64,000 nucleotides of DNA from Bretschneidera sinensis (lineage: Eukaryota; Streptophyta; Magnoliopsida; Brassicales; Akaniaceae): contig CM043700.1 of the NCBI GenBank assembly GCA_023935145.1, positions 31,373,001 to 31,437,000 on the forward strand. The letters run 5' to 3'. The notes below the pieces were generated by a model. The model was given only the letters and a program-made list of their open reading frames with translations. It had not been told where the DNA came from and did no database searches. Shown here one piece after another: positions 12,101 through 24,600 of this stretch. The translations under genes were made by a program, and so were the position numbers. Within the stretch, counting starts at the first letter, position 1, and the number at the start of each line of letters is the position of its first letter.

Positions 12101-15100
12101 TTTGATTTTACAGTTCTCCTGAAAAGTTCATAAAAGAAAATGCTGAAATCAGTGCAGCTAGAAGGTAAATGAAGATCACTAAAAAATATGTACAATGGAA
12201 AGATATCCATAATCATTTCTGAAAGAAAACAAATTAACACAAGAAAAACATTCACCTTATACGTACCACATCCCAGCAATATGCACAAGAATCACCAACA
12301 GCCGAAAAAATGTTTCCCATCTATTTTAGAACAGAGGAAATAAATTAAAAACATTCATAGAAAGGTAATTAGCCACCAATCTAAGAAGACATTACAATGC
12401 ATAGATTAAAAGAAAAAGGATCAAGAACCTGAGGGTCAACAGCAATGGCATTGTTTTCGGGAATTGGAGAAAGAGCACCCCAAGGACCTCTAAAAGGCAG
12501 AAACAATAGCAAGAACTAAAATAAGAATCTTATACAAGGGAACTAAAGGAGATAAAAAAAGACATCAATAAAGGCAAAGAAAACGAATAAGAAACAGAAG
12601 AACACCCAGAGACAGCCAAAATAGATTATAATAAAATCTCAGATGTGCCCACTAGCAGATACCGTCAACAGTAATCCCAAAATATATTTTTTTACAAGTA
12701 AAATTGTATTAAAAGGCACCAAGAGGGTACAACTCAAAGTCAAGGCTAATTACAAGAAAGGAGATCCACAAAATCTAGAAGATAAAAATGATTTACAAAA
12801 AAATTCCCTTTGAACAAAAAATCAAGTGTGCTTAACCATCTATCTCTAATAAATTCAATAGGCCTCTCTATGCCATAAAAAACCCTACGATTCCTTTTAT
12901 TCCACACTATCCAAAAAATAGAGAGTGATATCAACGTGTAAGCCTTCTTGATCTCCGTAGAAGCTCTCAAACCACTCTAAGCCCACACTTCATCTTTCAT
13001 GGAGTCGACAACCACTCAAGAAACACCCAAGATCCTATACGCAAGCTTCTAGCCAACGAACACTCCACCAAAAGATGAAACACAGACTCGACGCATCATT
13101 TACAAATGTAACATCTATTAACAATCACCTTCCCCCTTTTCTTAAGTTGTCAATAGTACGAATTTTCTCGGCCTCCCACGCAAAAAAAAATTACTCTCTT
13201 AGGGGGACGAAAACACCAAATGGCTTTCCAAGGAAAATTAGCAGAACCTTTCGAAAGAGTCTCATCAAGAAGAAACTTATAAAAAGATTTCACCGCAAAA
13301 CCTTTATCTGGGCTAGGTCTCCATGTAGCCACATCCTCTCTATTTGTATCCAACTTGGCACCCTATAAAGTTTCCAAGAAGCTTTGACCATCTCTACCTC
13401 CCAATCATGGACATTAAGGATAAAGGTCACATTCCAAGCAAGTCCATCGTTAATCAAGGATACACGTGAACTAATGAGTGCATCTTTGTCTCTCACAATA
13501 TCATAGATATACGAAAATTGATCTTTTAAAGGGGTAATCCCAAACCATGTGTCATGCCAAAGTCGAGTTCTTCCTCCATTTCTAACAAACACCGAAACAC
13601 AAGGGAGGAAATCCTCCCACCCTTGCCTAATCCATTTCCACAACCCCACACCATAGGACCCCCTAGGCTTCTTTGACATCCATCCGCTAGGATCCATCCC
13701 AAACTTAGCTTCCACTACTCTCCTCCAAAATGATCCCTCTCTTCAAGAAATCTCCATAACCATTTCCCAAGTAGAGCTTTATTAAATAAAGTGAGAGATT
13801 TAACACCAAGCCCTCCTTTTTCCATAGGTTGCTTAACCACACCCCACCTCACCAAGTAATATTTGTATTCCTCTCCCGTATTGCCCCCAAAGAACCTTCT
13901 TTGAATACTCTCCAAACGTTTAGCCACCAAGCTAGGAATATGAAAGAGAGACATAAAGTAAATGGGAAGGCTAGAAAGAGTGCTTTTGATAAGAGCAAGT
14001 CTTCCCCTTTTGAGAGATAGTGATGCTTCCACCCGCCTAACCACTTCTTAAAACTTTCCACAATAGAATTCCATACACTTTTGTCTTTGAATTTACCCTA
14101 AGAGGAAGGCCAAGATAAGTAAAAGGAAGCAACCCCAAATTACAACCCAACGTGCGTGCAAGAAAACAGCTATTAACATTCTCACCAAGAGGGTTTATAT
14201 CGCTCTTACTAAGATTGACCTTAAGCCTCGATACCGCCTCAAAACAAAGAAGAACGCATCGTAAATGCAAAATTTGAGTGGCTAACGCTCCACAAAAAAC
14301 AATTATGTCATCGGCAAAAAGGTGGGACACACTCACACTATCACCATTTCTCCCAAAATATATTAATCAAAATAAGAAACAGTATGACTTGACTTACCAT
14401 GCATCAATGCATGGCTATTATTGCACACGCAAGAAAGGGGGGGGGGGGGGGAGAGATTGGAGACATGGTGAACATATTATATGACCCATCAAGGGGAGCA
14501 AGTAACTAATTGTATTAAAAGCCGCCTTAATTTGATGGTCTAGAATGCAACCTCGGCCAGATTCTACTGAATTCATAAAAACAGCCAAAAATTGTTTAGT
14601 GTTTTGAACATTGGTTCATGTAGATAAATCAAGTGGAGAAGCATCACATCATGTAAGGTGATACAACACAAGTACTTCACATAGTTTAAGTGCCATGTGA
14701 TACAGATTTTAACTCCACAAAATTTACTGTTTATGACCCATCATATTGCACATTCCGATCCTTCTGCTTCACATTGGCATGGCACAACAATCTAACAGCG
14801 CACAATTGAAACTGCACGGCAGTCAGGCCATTGACAGTATTATATGTGTTATTAAATAATAGTATATGATACATTTTAATGGGACCTCAAACAATGATGC
14901 CCATAAACAACATAGACAAGATTATCATGTAAACAAGCACACGCCATTTTCACCTCTGAAAAAGAAATTCAACATTTAATAGGTTCAAATCCATGTTGGC
15001 TACAGATAGAGTTTCGAAATACCAAAATATATTAAATCTACAAACTTGCGTAATGTCTTTTAAAAAACTGCATGAGATAGGTCTTACAGATTAGAAACTT

Positions 15101-18100
15101 TGCATGCAATCTGAACCAATAGTAAGAAAATGATGCAGGCAAACGAGGTAATCTTCTCAAGATATTAAGAGAGAAGTTAAAGAATTTTACAAATACGCAT
15201 TACGGCATGTATCATATAATTCAAGATGACTCACTTATGTTGGGGATTCATCAGGTCAAGTACTGGCTTCACATGACTACCTGCGAAAACCAAAAAAAAA
15301 CAAACAAACAAAAGGAAACAAAACGTATACACTAATCTATTTTCATTTTTTAAATAAAAAGCATAAGAAATATATCCAAATTATTAAAAAAAAAATTTGA
15401 GAAGGCATCAAGCAAGCTCACAAGCAGGTGGCATTAAGGTTATTTTATTAAATCATAGCATCCGATTCCCTAAATGGCTTACAAATTTCCATCAACTTAC
15501 AAGAACGTATACTAACTCCAGTCAAATCTGTGGTAGTCTCTCCTCAAGCCAATATATTTATAGGTTCAACATGGTAAAATAGCTGGACAACATTTCAACC
15601 CAAAAGCAAGCTTTTAGATCACAACAAAACAATGAAACTATCCAATTTATATGCAGCAATTAGAATCACAACAGAGAAGTGAACTCGAGTGCAGATAAGG
15701 TGACATCAATTGGATGCTTTAAACGGAAATCCACATGTCTCTTTAGCATCACAAACTATTGGAGTTACATTTTCATTCTACCTAAAAATGTTTTGAAAGC
15801 AGTAAGTAGTCATTGTAATTCTTTCTTACGGAGCGGCAAGGAGAATTCAGCTAAAGGGGCCAAAGTAAAGTGGGAAGATATTTGTTTTCCTAAGTCTGAG
15901 GGTTGGCTTTCTTTAAGAAATTTATTTGATTGGAATAGAGTTTGTGTTCTTAAGAGTGTATGGCTTCTTTTTGCTAAAGCAGATCTCTTTGGGTGGCCCG
16001 GATTGCAAAATACATTTTAAAAGGGAGAAGCTTTTGGTGGTAAATCCACCAGCTGACTATTTTTGGTCCTGGAGGAAATTGCTTCAACTTAGGCCTCTTG
16101 CAAGACCCTTGATGAAGCATTTAATTGGGGATGGCCGGCAAATTTATTTGTGGTATGACAACTGGCATCCTTCTGGCCCCCTCCTAAACCATTACCACAA
16201 GAGAGTTACCTATGACTCTAACCATAAAGAACAAGCTAAGGTGGATGTGGTCTATTGATGAAAATGATTGGCACTGGCACTGGCACCGGCACCGGCTAGA
16301 AGCAAGATCTTAAGATCTAGCCAACATACAAGGTGCTCTACGTAGAACTATTGTTCTTGATGCAACTAAAAATGACAAGGTGATTTGGTTGGCTTCTAAA
16401 TCATTTAGTTTTAAGACTCAAGCTACTTGGCAGCATATTAGAGCTAAGAAAGTGAAAGACTGTATGCCATAGAATTGTTTGTTTCACAAACCATATACCT
16501 AGGCCTAGTTTTATATGCTCGCTTGCTACCCTGGATAGGCTAACTACTTAGTCTAGGCTTGTCAAATGGGGGATGAACACAAACACCACGTCTCTTTAGC
16601 ATCACAAACTATTGGAGTTACATTTTCATTCTACCTAAAAATGTTTTGAAAGCAGTAAGTAGTCATTGTAATTCTTTCTGACGGAGCGGCAAGGAGAATT
16701 CAGCTAAAGGGGCCAAAGTGAAGTGGGAAGATATTTGTTTTCCTAAGTCTGAGGGTTGGCTTTCTTTGAGAAATTTATTTGATTGGAATAGAGTTTGTGT
16801 TCTTAAGAGTGTATGGCTTCTTTTTGCTAAAGTAGATCTCTTTGGGTGGCCCGGATTGCAAAATACATTTTAAAAGGGAGAAGCTTTTGGTGGTAAATCC
16901 ACCAGCTGACTGCTTTTGGTCCTGGAGGAAATTGCTTCAACTTAGGCCTCTTGCAAGACCCTTGATGAAGCATTTAACTGGGGATGGCCGGCAAATTTAT
17001 TTGTGGTATGACAACTGGCATCCTTCTGGCCCCCTCCTAAACCATTACCACAAGAGAGTTATCTATGACTCTAACCATAAAGAACAAGCTAAGGTGGATG
17101 TGGTCTATTGATGAAAATGATTGGCACTGGCACTGGCACTGGCACTGGCATTGGCACCGCCTAAAAGCAAGATCTTAAGATCTAGCCAACATACAAGGTG
17201 CTCTACATAGAACTATTGTTCTTGATGCAACTAAAAAATGACAAGGTGATTTGGTTGGCTTCCAAATCATTTAGTTTTAAGACTCAAGCTACTTGGCAGC
17301 ATATTAGAGCTAAGAAAGTGAAAGACTGTATGGCATAGAATTGTTTGTTTCACAAACCATATACCTTGGCATAGTTTTATATGCTCGCTTGCTACCCTGG
17401 ATAGGCTAACTACTAAGTCTAGGCTTGTCAAATAGGGGATGAACACAAACATCAACTGTTTGCTGTGTAATGGGTCCAATGAGACCAGGTCTCACCTCTT
17501 CTATGAATGCTCTTTTCCAGGCAGATTTGAGGAAAGATTATCAACAAATTAGAGCTCCAGAGGCAGCCTGTGGGGAGCTGGAATGATGAGCTTCAATGGG
17601 TTGTTCAACATTTTAAAGTGAAATCACTTATGGTTACCCTTGTAAAACTAGCCTGGAATGCAAGAGAAACATGAGGCTTCACCAGCAGGTTCATTTTGTT
17701 GCTGATGTGAGGGATAAGATCCTTAGTATTCACAATAGTGATTCTCTTCCTCTAAATCTCAGTGTGACTAGAAATTGGGGATTGATAGCTATACCTTAGA
17801 ACATTCTATATGTTTTGTGGTTTGTTTCTATTTGTTGTTTAGCTTTTGTTGGTAAAATGTTCAGTGTAGATTGTAGCTGCATAGCTGCTGATGTGTGACA
17901 GTTTATTCTGGATAAATAAATTCACCTCTTATTAAAAAAAAAAAAAGATAAAGGAAATCCACGTCTATTACCTTGTAAGCTCAGCGGCCCCTCCGATCCT
18001 GTGAATTCTCTCCACTTCCATCCTCGAATCCTACCATCATCACCACAACTGCAAGAAAGATTGAGAATATGTAACAAACAAACAAATTCCTCCTCCAATT

Positions 18101-18511
18101 CAAACGCTATAATCAAGCATAAACCGAGCTTTTAACAACTCATTTAAACCACATTTATCCAAATAAACATCTTTTATACTACCTGAGTAACAAAGCGTCT
18201 TCACCGTTGCCATAGAACTTGACATCGTATGCAGGTCCGTCGTGGCCTTGAAGGAAAACCTCGGGTTCTGCCACTAGCGAGTCGAGAGCTTTCGTGTTGC
18301 CAAAATTGGCCAAGGGGACTTTGGAGATGAGAGAGGAGAGAGAATAGGAGGCCAGGATTCCGTCGCTGGAGGCGACGACGATGTAATCGGGGGTAGAGTT
18401 TTGGGATGGTGCCCATGCGGTCCTGAATACGGTTCGGGTTTGGATCTCTCTCTCCTTCAATATGCTCTCTCTATACACATCTTCGTCCCAGTTCGTTGCA
18501 TCTCCGTACAT
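9166..18511 (-). CDS. THO6: THO complex subunit 6-like WD40 protein (THO6/DWA1 family)
   Basis: Eleven exons join without a frame break: 18183-18511, 17972-18048, 15235-15280, 12429-12489, 12267-12320, 12038-12118, 11654-11693, 11191-11297, 10563-10673, 9930-10046 and 9166-9255. Together they give 1113 nt (370 aa plus stop), and all introns are GT-AG. WD40 repeats are visible, e.g. GHDGPAYDVKF near residue 91, CGDDGRIRGWKW, GHLDYLHCVV and TGSEDGTARIW. The order and length match plant THO6 (Arabidopsis At2g19430, also called DWA1). THO takes part in mRNP assembly and export in the nucleus; DWA1 is also reported as a CUL4-DDB1 substrate receptor limiting ABA signalling. Introns 2 and 3 (each about 2.7 kb) carry LINE insertions. 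Identity is by recalled family similarity. Confidence 0.9.
12675..14364 (-). mobile_element. 5'-truncated LINE in THO6-like intron 3, with 14-bp target duplication
   Basis: TCCCAAAATATATT occurs at 12675-12688 and 14351-14364 and flanks the insert 12689-14350. On the minus strand the insert opens within reverse transcriptase (SVSHLFADDIIVF, the catalytic FADD motif). It continues through a broken RT C-terminal and zf-RVT region (LPLRVNSKTKVYG; SLSLKRGRLALIKSTLSSLP; GRTRLWHDTWFG). The plus-strand T-run at 12689 is the short poly-A end. Frameshifts and stops make it inactive. It lies in the same orientation as the host gene. Confidence 0.88.
15725..17962 (+). mobile_element. 5'-truncated LINE with internal tandem duplication in THO6-like intron 2
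   Basis: Plus-strand LINE, antisense to the gene. It encodes the RT C-terminal/zf-RVT area (YWSYIFILPKNVLKAV; AKGAKVKWEDICFPKSEG; GDGRQIYLWYDNWHPSGP) and ends in a poly-A run at 17933-17946. GGAAATCCAC occurs at 15725-15734 and 17953-17962 and is the likely target duplication. About 853 bases starting near 15739 are repeated from 16592, nearly identical. The protein resembles the longer LINE at 44.9-48.6 kb (shared SGKENSAKGAKVKWEDIC), so the two belong to one family. Confidence 0.85.
15739..17448 (+). repeat. About 853-bp direct tandem duplication inside the LINE
   Basis: CTCTTTAGCATCACAAAC begins at 15739 and again at 16592, and both copies run to GGATGAACACAAACA (about 16585 and 17450). 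Differences are few, mainly single bases and a (GGCACT)n run of different length (near 16272 and 17122). Confidence 0.9.
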
Positions 18512-20596
18512 ATTTTTTTTTCTTCTTGCCCGTTTGTTGTTTTAGCAAAGGCTGGTTGGTGCGTGATTTTCTGCGAGTGGACGTTTCTGCTCTGGTATCA
18601 GTTTCTTGGGACCTGAGGGTGAGGGCGAGGGAGAGGGCGAGGGCGGAATATGGAGTTGGAGGCTGCTTAGGCGTCGTTATCGAGGGTGAGTGAACTGCCG
18701 CGTTTTGGAGGGGTGAATGTATTTAAGAAACTTCTTTGGCTAAATTATGAATATACCCCAATTAAATTATTTTACTCCTTAAAACTTATGATTACTGTAC
18801 ATTTTAAAATAATCAAAATCAAATTATTATGACGATGGTTTTCTCAATTAATCAACAAAAAATTCACGGTATTTGGTGAGAAATTGGAAGGAGAACTTAC
18901 ATATCTAACTTTAAGTAATGTCATTTTATATTAGTTAAATTATAAATTTATTTTTTATGCTTTGAAGTAAAAACATTTTACTTTTAAACTTTCCTTTTAT
19001 AAAATCATTCGACTCAAATTATTTCGGTGGAGATTCCATCGATAACTTAACGAAAATTCACATAGACATAAATATAAGATAGTAAATATATAATTTTTTT
19101 ACCTTATTTCTTATTAGATACGCGACATCTACGTGGATTTTTATTATGTAATTGATAAAATATTTACAAGAATAATTTTATTTTGATGATTTTGAAAATT
19201 CATGTTTTAAATTGAAACAATTGAATGTTTAAAGAGTAAAATAATTTTATGACAAATACAAAGAGTAAATTCATAATTTAATCAATTTCTTTTTTAATCT
19301 TATAATAATGTAATTAAAGTATGGTTTGATTATGATTATACTCCATATATTTTAGGGTGAGACTACTTAATATACTTTCAATAGTTTCAATTAATTCTTT
19401 AAACTAATCCAATTTTCTAATCAACTATATTCCATCATAATTTTTATTTATAGATATCGAAAATCTACATAAGTGTCGTGTATAGTCATAATTTTTATTT
19501 ATAGATGTCAGAAATCCACGTAAGTGCCGTGTATGTGTTGAAGTGAACTTTTCTTTTATTGATTTCAAATGCATAACTGTCCGTCAAACCCAACAAAGAG
19601 CCCTTCATCTATGGTGAAAGAAATAAGTTTTGTTCCTTGTCGAAGCAGAATCAGTTTTCTCATACATATAAATATATTGATGAATATCAAAATTTCATGC
19701 CCTTTTACTTGCTTTTAAAATTTTGAAGGTGACATTATATGTTTTTACTAGGTTCCATGTTTAGATTACACTAATTCAAGGATAATAAACTGTTCATATT
19801 ATCTTTATAGTTTCCTTTTCTTTTTAAAATTTTTTCACATTGTTTCTTTTTGTTGTTAAGCATTCGTAAGTATTTCTCCTTCTCTTTTTATATGTTTCTC
19901 TTAATTTGTTACCAAATATGAGATGGAGCTTATCTTTTTTTTACCAAAGATAAAAGGGCTATTTAATGAATCTGTCATGCTAGTATGTTTTTAAAATCAA
20001 TGTTTTCTTTTTTAACTTTAGCATCTATCTAATGTTCACGTCAACAATTATAATTCAAAATCGAAGGGAGGTATTTAGAAAATTTAAAGAGTTTAAGGAG
20101 TTAATTAAAACATTTAAAAATATAAGGAATTAAATAGGCCCACTCCTAAAATACAAGAGTAAAATCATAATTAAGCTTGAAAACAATTAAAAATAAAATT
20201 TAAACCGTTCATACTTTTGTCATGAGAGTAAAATTACTTTTATTCTTTTTATTTTATTATTTCGTTTAATTTAATTGAAGAGCATATTAATACTCGCACA
20301 AATTTATTATGACGTTAAAATTATTTTTATTATTATTTATTTTGTTAATCTAATTACTTTTATACTACTTTAAATAGGATTGATCTTGCATTAGCAACTT
20401 TGCCACACATATGAAAAGTTCTTGTAGGTATATATTTCGGGAGTCGTGATCTTGCACGACCTGGTTTGTGGTAATTAACCCGAAACCATGTAAGTTCACT
20501 GAAGATAAAGTAGTAACTTCGATATTAATTTTGCTAAATAATTTTTGTTGAATGGTTACTTGTGGGATCAATTTTCACAGATCTATGACTGCTAGG
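18512..20596. other. THO6-like promoter/5' leader and AT-rich intergenic DNA
   Basis: About 18512-18700 is the only GC-richer part and is the likely leader and promoter of the minus-strand WD40 gene. The rest is AT-rich with no recognised gene. Confidence 0.4.
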
Positions 20597-20805
20597 GTGC
20601 TTTGATAAAAAAAAATAAGATAACTTGTCTTAGCTATACATTTTATAATAAAAACACATACTTTAGTGATAAAACATGTATTTTTTTCTAATTTTTTATT
20701 TTTATTTTTACCACAAAAATAAGTATAAATTTAACATTAAAAATATTAGTTTTACTACAAAATTGATAAGTAAACAAATTACCTTTTTTTTTTTTATCAA
20801 AGTAC
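20597..20805. mobile_element. Small MITE-like inverted-repeat element
   Basis: The left end GGTGCTTTGATAAAAAAAA is answered by TTTTTTTTATCAAAGTAC at the right end. This gives inverted ends of about 18 bases around a 209-base AT-rich core. No target duplication was identified, and A/T richness inflates the match. Confidence 0.45.
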
Positions 20806-21674
20806 TTGAGACAACCGAATATATCCACTAAACTTCACCATAAAAGATCTGACAGTTTGCTTTTTAGCATTGGAGGACGATCAGTTTTGCAGCACTATCA
20901 TCCTCATTTCATTTAACAGAAGCATTTTAAGAAAGCCTAATATCCCCTCCGATGTCAACTTCTGACACTCCAATGGCAATATCAGCTTCTAACGCTCTTT
21001 AGCGTGAGAGACAAAAGTCCAAATTTTGGAATGCTAGAAGCTATTTTGGGGTGTTCCAATATCACCTTCCTTTAAGAAAAAGCACCAACATGGTAAGAAA
21101 GTAAGCTCAATGTTTCAGATACTATTTTTTTTCTTTTCATTCTAATAAGATTGGTTTATTTAGTCTATTTGATGGGAAGGGAAAAATCAAATGATAGCAA
21201 AGAGCATAGAATAAGAGGGCTCACTCTCTGTCTCTCTCTCTCTTCATTTTTTTCAGAATCTGTCTCTTCATTGTTGAGAACAGAAACTGAAAGCCCCTTC
21301 TTTATCCAACAAAAAAAAAAAAAACCAGACCCCTCCCCAGCCAAGTGCCATGTCTTGCCATAAGCTATTAGGCCAAGATTTCTTTGGTAAAGAACTTGAG
21401 ACATGAAGTAACAAGAGTTTCAAACATCACATTTTAAAAAGGTTATAGCATTACAGCATCAAACCTGTTAGATGAGATGTTATGATGAGATGGTTATTCT
21501 GTAAGTAACAATTATCAGGTCCTACCTGTGTAAGTAATGTGATATTAACTAATTATATCACGAAGCCAGCCACATAATGCGCATCATAACACCCCAAGAA
21601 AATTGAAGAAAGGAAATATTTACACAGTATAGTTGAAGAAGCCATCTCTCTGTTCGACAATACATGTCCAAACC
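20806..21674. other. Intergenic DNA and 3' flank of the TRB-type gene
   Basis: No gene is recognised. A loose inverted repeat at about 20955-21060 pairs ACACTCCAAT and AGCTTCTA on the left with TAGAAGCT and GTGTTCCAAT on the right. The segment next to 21675 should contain the 3' UTR of the minus-strand Myb-histone gene. Confidence 0.35.
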
Positions 21675-24600
21675 CTATGCCATAAGCACAATTTCGCCCT
21701 GTGCACCTGTCATGTTAAGAATGAAAATATGAGTTTATAGAAAGTTGAATAACAAGAAAAAGAAACAATAAATGTGACTTCTGATAGTATTACATTTCTC
21801 AAATATCTCTTTGGCCAACTCTAGCAGTGAATCTGTGTCTTCAGCCATTCTTGCAACCCTCTCTGCCTCTTTAACTGCTTCAGCTGCCACAAACGACTTG
21901 TTTTCTGCTTCAGCAATCTTGTAGGCAGCAGCTATTGCAGCTTCTCCTTCTGTGTCACCAGAGGTTATAGAACCAGTTGGTTGTGACTGTCTAGACCGTA
22001 CATCCTTCTGTTTTGGGGTTGGTGTTGGTGTTTGTGTTCCAAATGAGTAATCTTTCTTTATCTTGTAGCAATTTTGGACCTGTCCCAATGATATATTGTC
22101 TTATTAGAAAATGCAGAGAATGCTATTCATCATCCATCCTATTCAATGGCATGCTTTTAATCCCCAACTTCAATTTTTGAGAATTATAATGAAAATTTAA
22201 GAAAGGCTAAGGGTGCGTTTAGTTGTGGAAAACGTTTTTCATTTTCCATTCCCATTTTTCTTACACTTTTTAGAATAATTTGCACATTCTTAACATAGTT
22301 TGGATAAAAAAAACACTTTACTTTCCAACATAATATTGGAAAAGTTGGGAAACACATTTTTAAGAATGTGTTGGAAACAAAAGTATTGTTTTTCCAAACT
22401 ATGTTAAGAATGTAACAATTGTTGAAGAAAGTATCAAGGAAAATGGAGATAGAAAATGGAACCCAACTAAATGCACCCTAAATTGTTCCATTAGCATGAC
22501 TGAATTCATTTTTATTCAGACAGACTTTTCCAACTTGGAAAGATAATTTGGGAAACAACATAATATTTATTCCATCTTCCATTTAATTAACTAGGGCAAA
22601 GAAATAAGAAACTTTACATGGCTAGTCCCAGACATTAATAAGGATCTTCCTAAGCTTCATTCTTACCAGCTTCCAAGTTGGAAATGATAAGATCTTCAAC
22701 TTATGGATGACAGATAGCGTTACTAGGATCCCTCAAAGACAAATTTCCTTCATTTGTCTATTGCTAGAGATTTTTATCTTTTAGCTCATTATGCGATGAT
22801 GCAATCTTTAGTTTCTAGGTCTCAGAATCCATGAGAAATTTGAACGACAAGGAAATTTTTTATGTTGTACTTGTACATCTTTGATATGGTGACTACAAGG
22901 TAGTACTGACTAGATCTAATTCATTGCTGGTAATTTCTTTTCAAATACTTTGAATTGTCATAAGGCAACCAAGAACTTCAAGCAAACTAAGTTATTTTAA
23001 ATAGCTAGGCACTATTAGTAAGAGGATATTTTGATTTTTGATGTCGCAAGCAACCAAGAAAGTTCAATGCCTTGGACGTATAACATCAGCATTTTAAAAC
23101 TGTACATAATAAAAAAAAAGTTGCACCGGAAAGATAAAAGCACTCACCTTTTCAAGTTTTTCTTGTGCAACCAGCCTTCTCAACCTTGCACTTAACGCCC
23201 TCTTAAAATTGTGTGGTACCTCATGCCTTTGCTGTAAAAAGAATTAAGGAAATAGTCACTGATCATTTTACCTTTTTTTAAAAAAAACAGCCACTGATCA
23301 TTTTATTTTAAAAAAATAAGCCACTGATCATTTATCTCGAAGTCTGTAAATCAAGAGAATGAAGTAATAACAATAAAAAGATATACAAGCTGTGAAAATC
23401 CAGATATACCCACAAAAGCATTTTCAGCACAAGCAATTATGGTAACAAAATTGAAACTTTCAAGCCAACTAATCCTTGTTTTCTCTGTAGGTCCCAGAAG
23501 GAAGCTCAAATTTATTGCCAGAATAAGTAAAAGAAACCTACACTAGGTTAGTTTCATATAATTTCATGTTTTAAAATCATTAAACCGAGTGCTGTTAAAA
23601 CTGTCTTTGTGTGTACTTAGATGCTCTTTTCTTCTTCTTTTCCCCCCCTTTTCTTCCAGGTTGGGTTGAGGGGAGGGGGTTGTTAAAGTTTAAATGCCTT
23701 AGGTAGGGAACCAACTAGGCCAACCACAGCCATAGAAGTTCTCTCCACAGGGGATAGCTCCTGTGGCACAATGTCCTTCTAGACATAATCCAGCAGACAC
23801 AACAATTTCCAATACCAGCTACTTTTCAAATTCAGTGGCAGCATTAGGAGTTAGACATAAGTAAAACGAATATAATCCGGAATATTTTTCAAACCAAGCC
23901 AGAAGCATAAAGAACTATCTGTAGTACGAGTTTCCTACTTTCATAAGCCTACAAGAATTTTCAGCATTGTTGAAGAACTAGAGTGGATATTTCTTCCTTA
24001 CCCAATTTTGTGGCTTTCTTCACAGCCAATCAAGTAAACAGCTACATATTTTTTTCGAAACGAAGTAAACAATTAAACATTGACATTAAAGAAAACAAAC
24101 TATGATGACAAACTTCCCCACACCTCAATATAGCTGATAATTGCACTGATGTCTGATCCATTTGGCTCTTTCAACCCTGAAAGTGCTTCAAGAATCAATT
24201 CATTGTACCTGATAAATTTGATATTTATGTCAAACATCACCAAAAAAAAAGTAAAAAGAATACCGACCACAACGAAAAAAAAAACGAATTAAGGATCTTA
24301 GGCTATCGTGAACAATTAAAGAACACAAGCATTAACATCCTCAGTAATAAAACTCTAGTTCAAGAATTAACAGGTCTAAAACTTTAATTCACAGTTAAAA
24401 GCCTCTCTGTTTGATAAATTTGCATGATATTGATGAATAATCAGTGGAAGATAAATTAGACTATATGTGTCATCATGAAATCTAGCTCAAGAATCAACAG
24501 GTCTGAAACTTTAATTTACAGTTAGCCTCTCTGTTTGATAATTTGACAATTTGCATGATAATAATGAATAACCAGTGGGAGATAAATTAGATTAACTGTC

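Noticed and set aside
13075..13368. 97-codon plus-strand frame and neighbouring small frames in the 12.7-14.4 kb block
   Set aside because: They are opposite-strand shadows of the minus-strand LINE.
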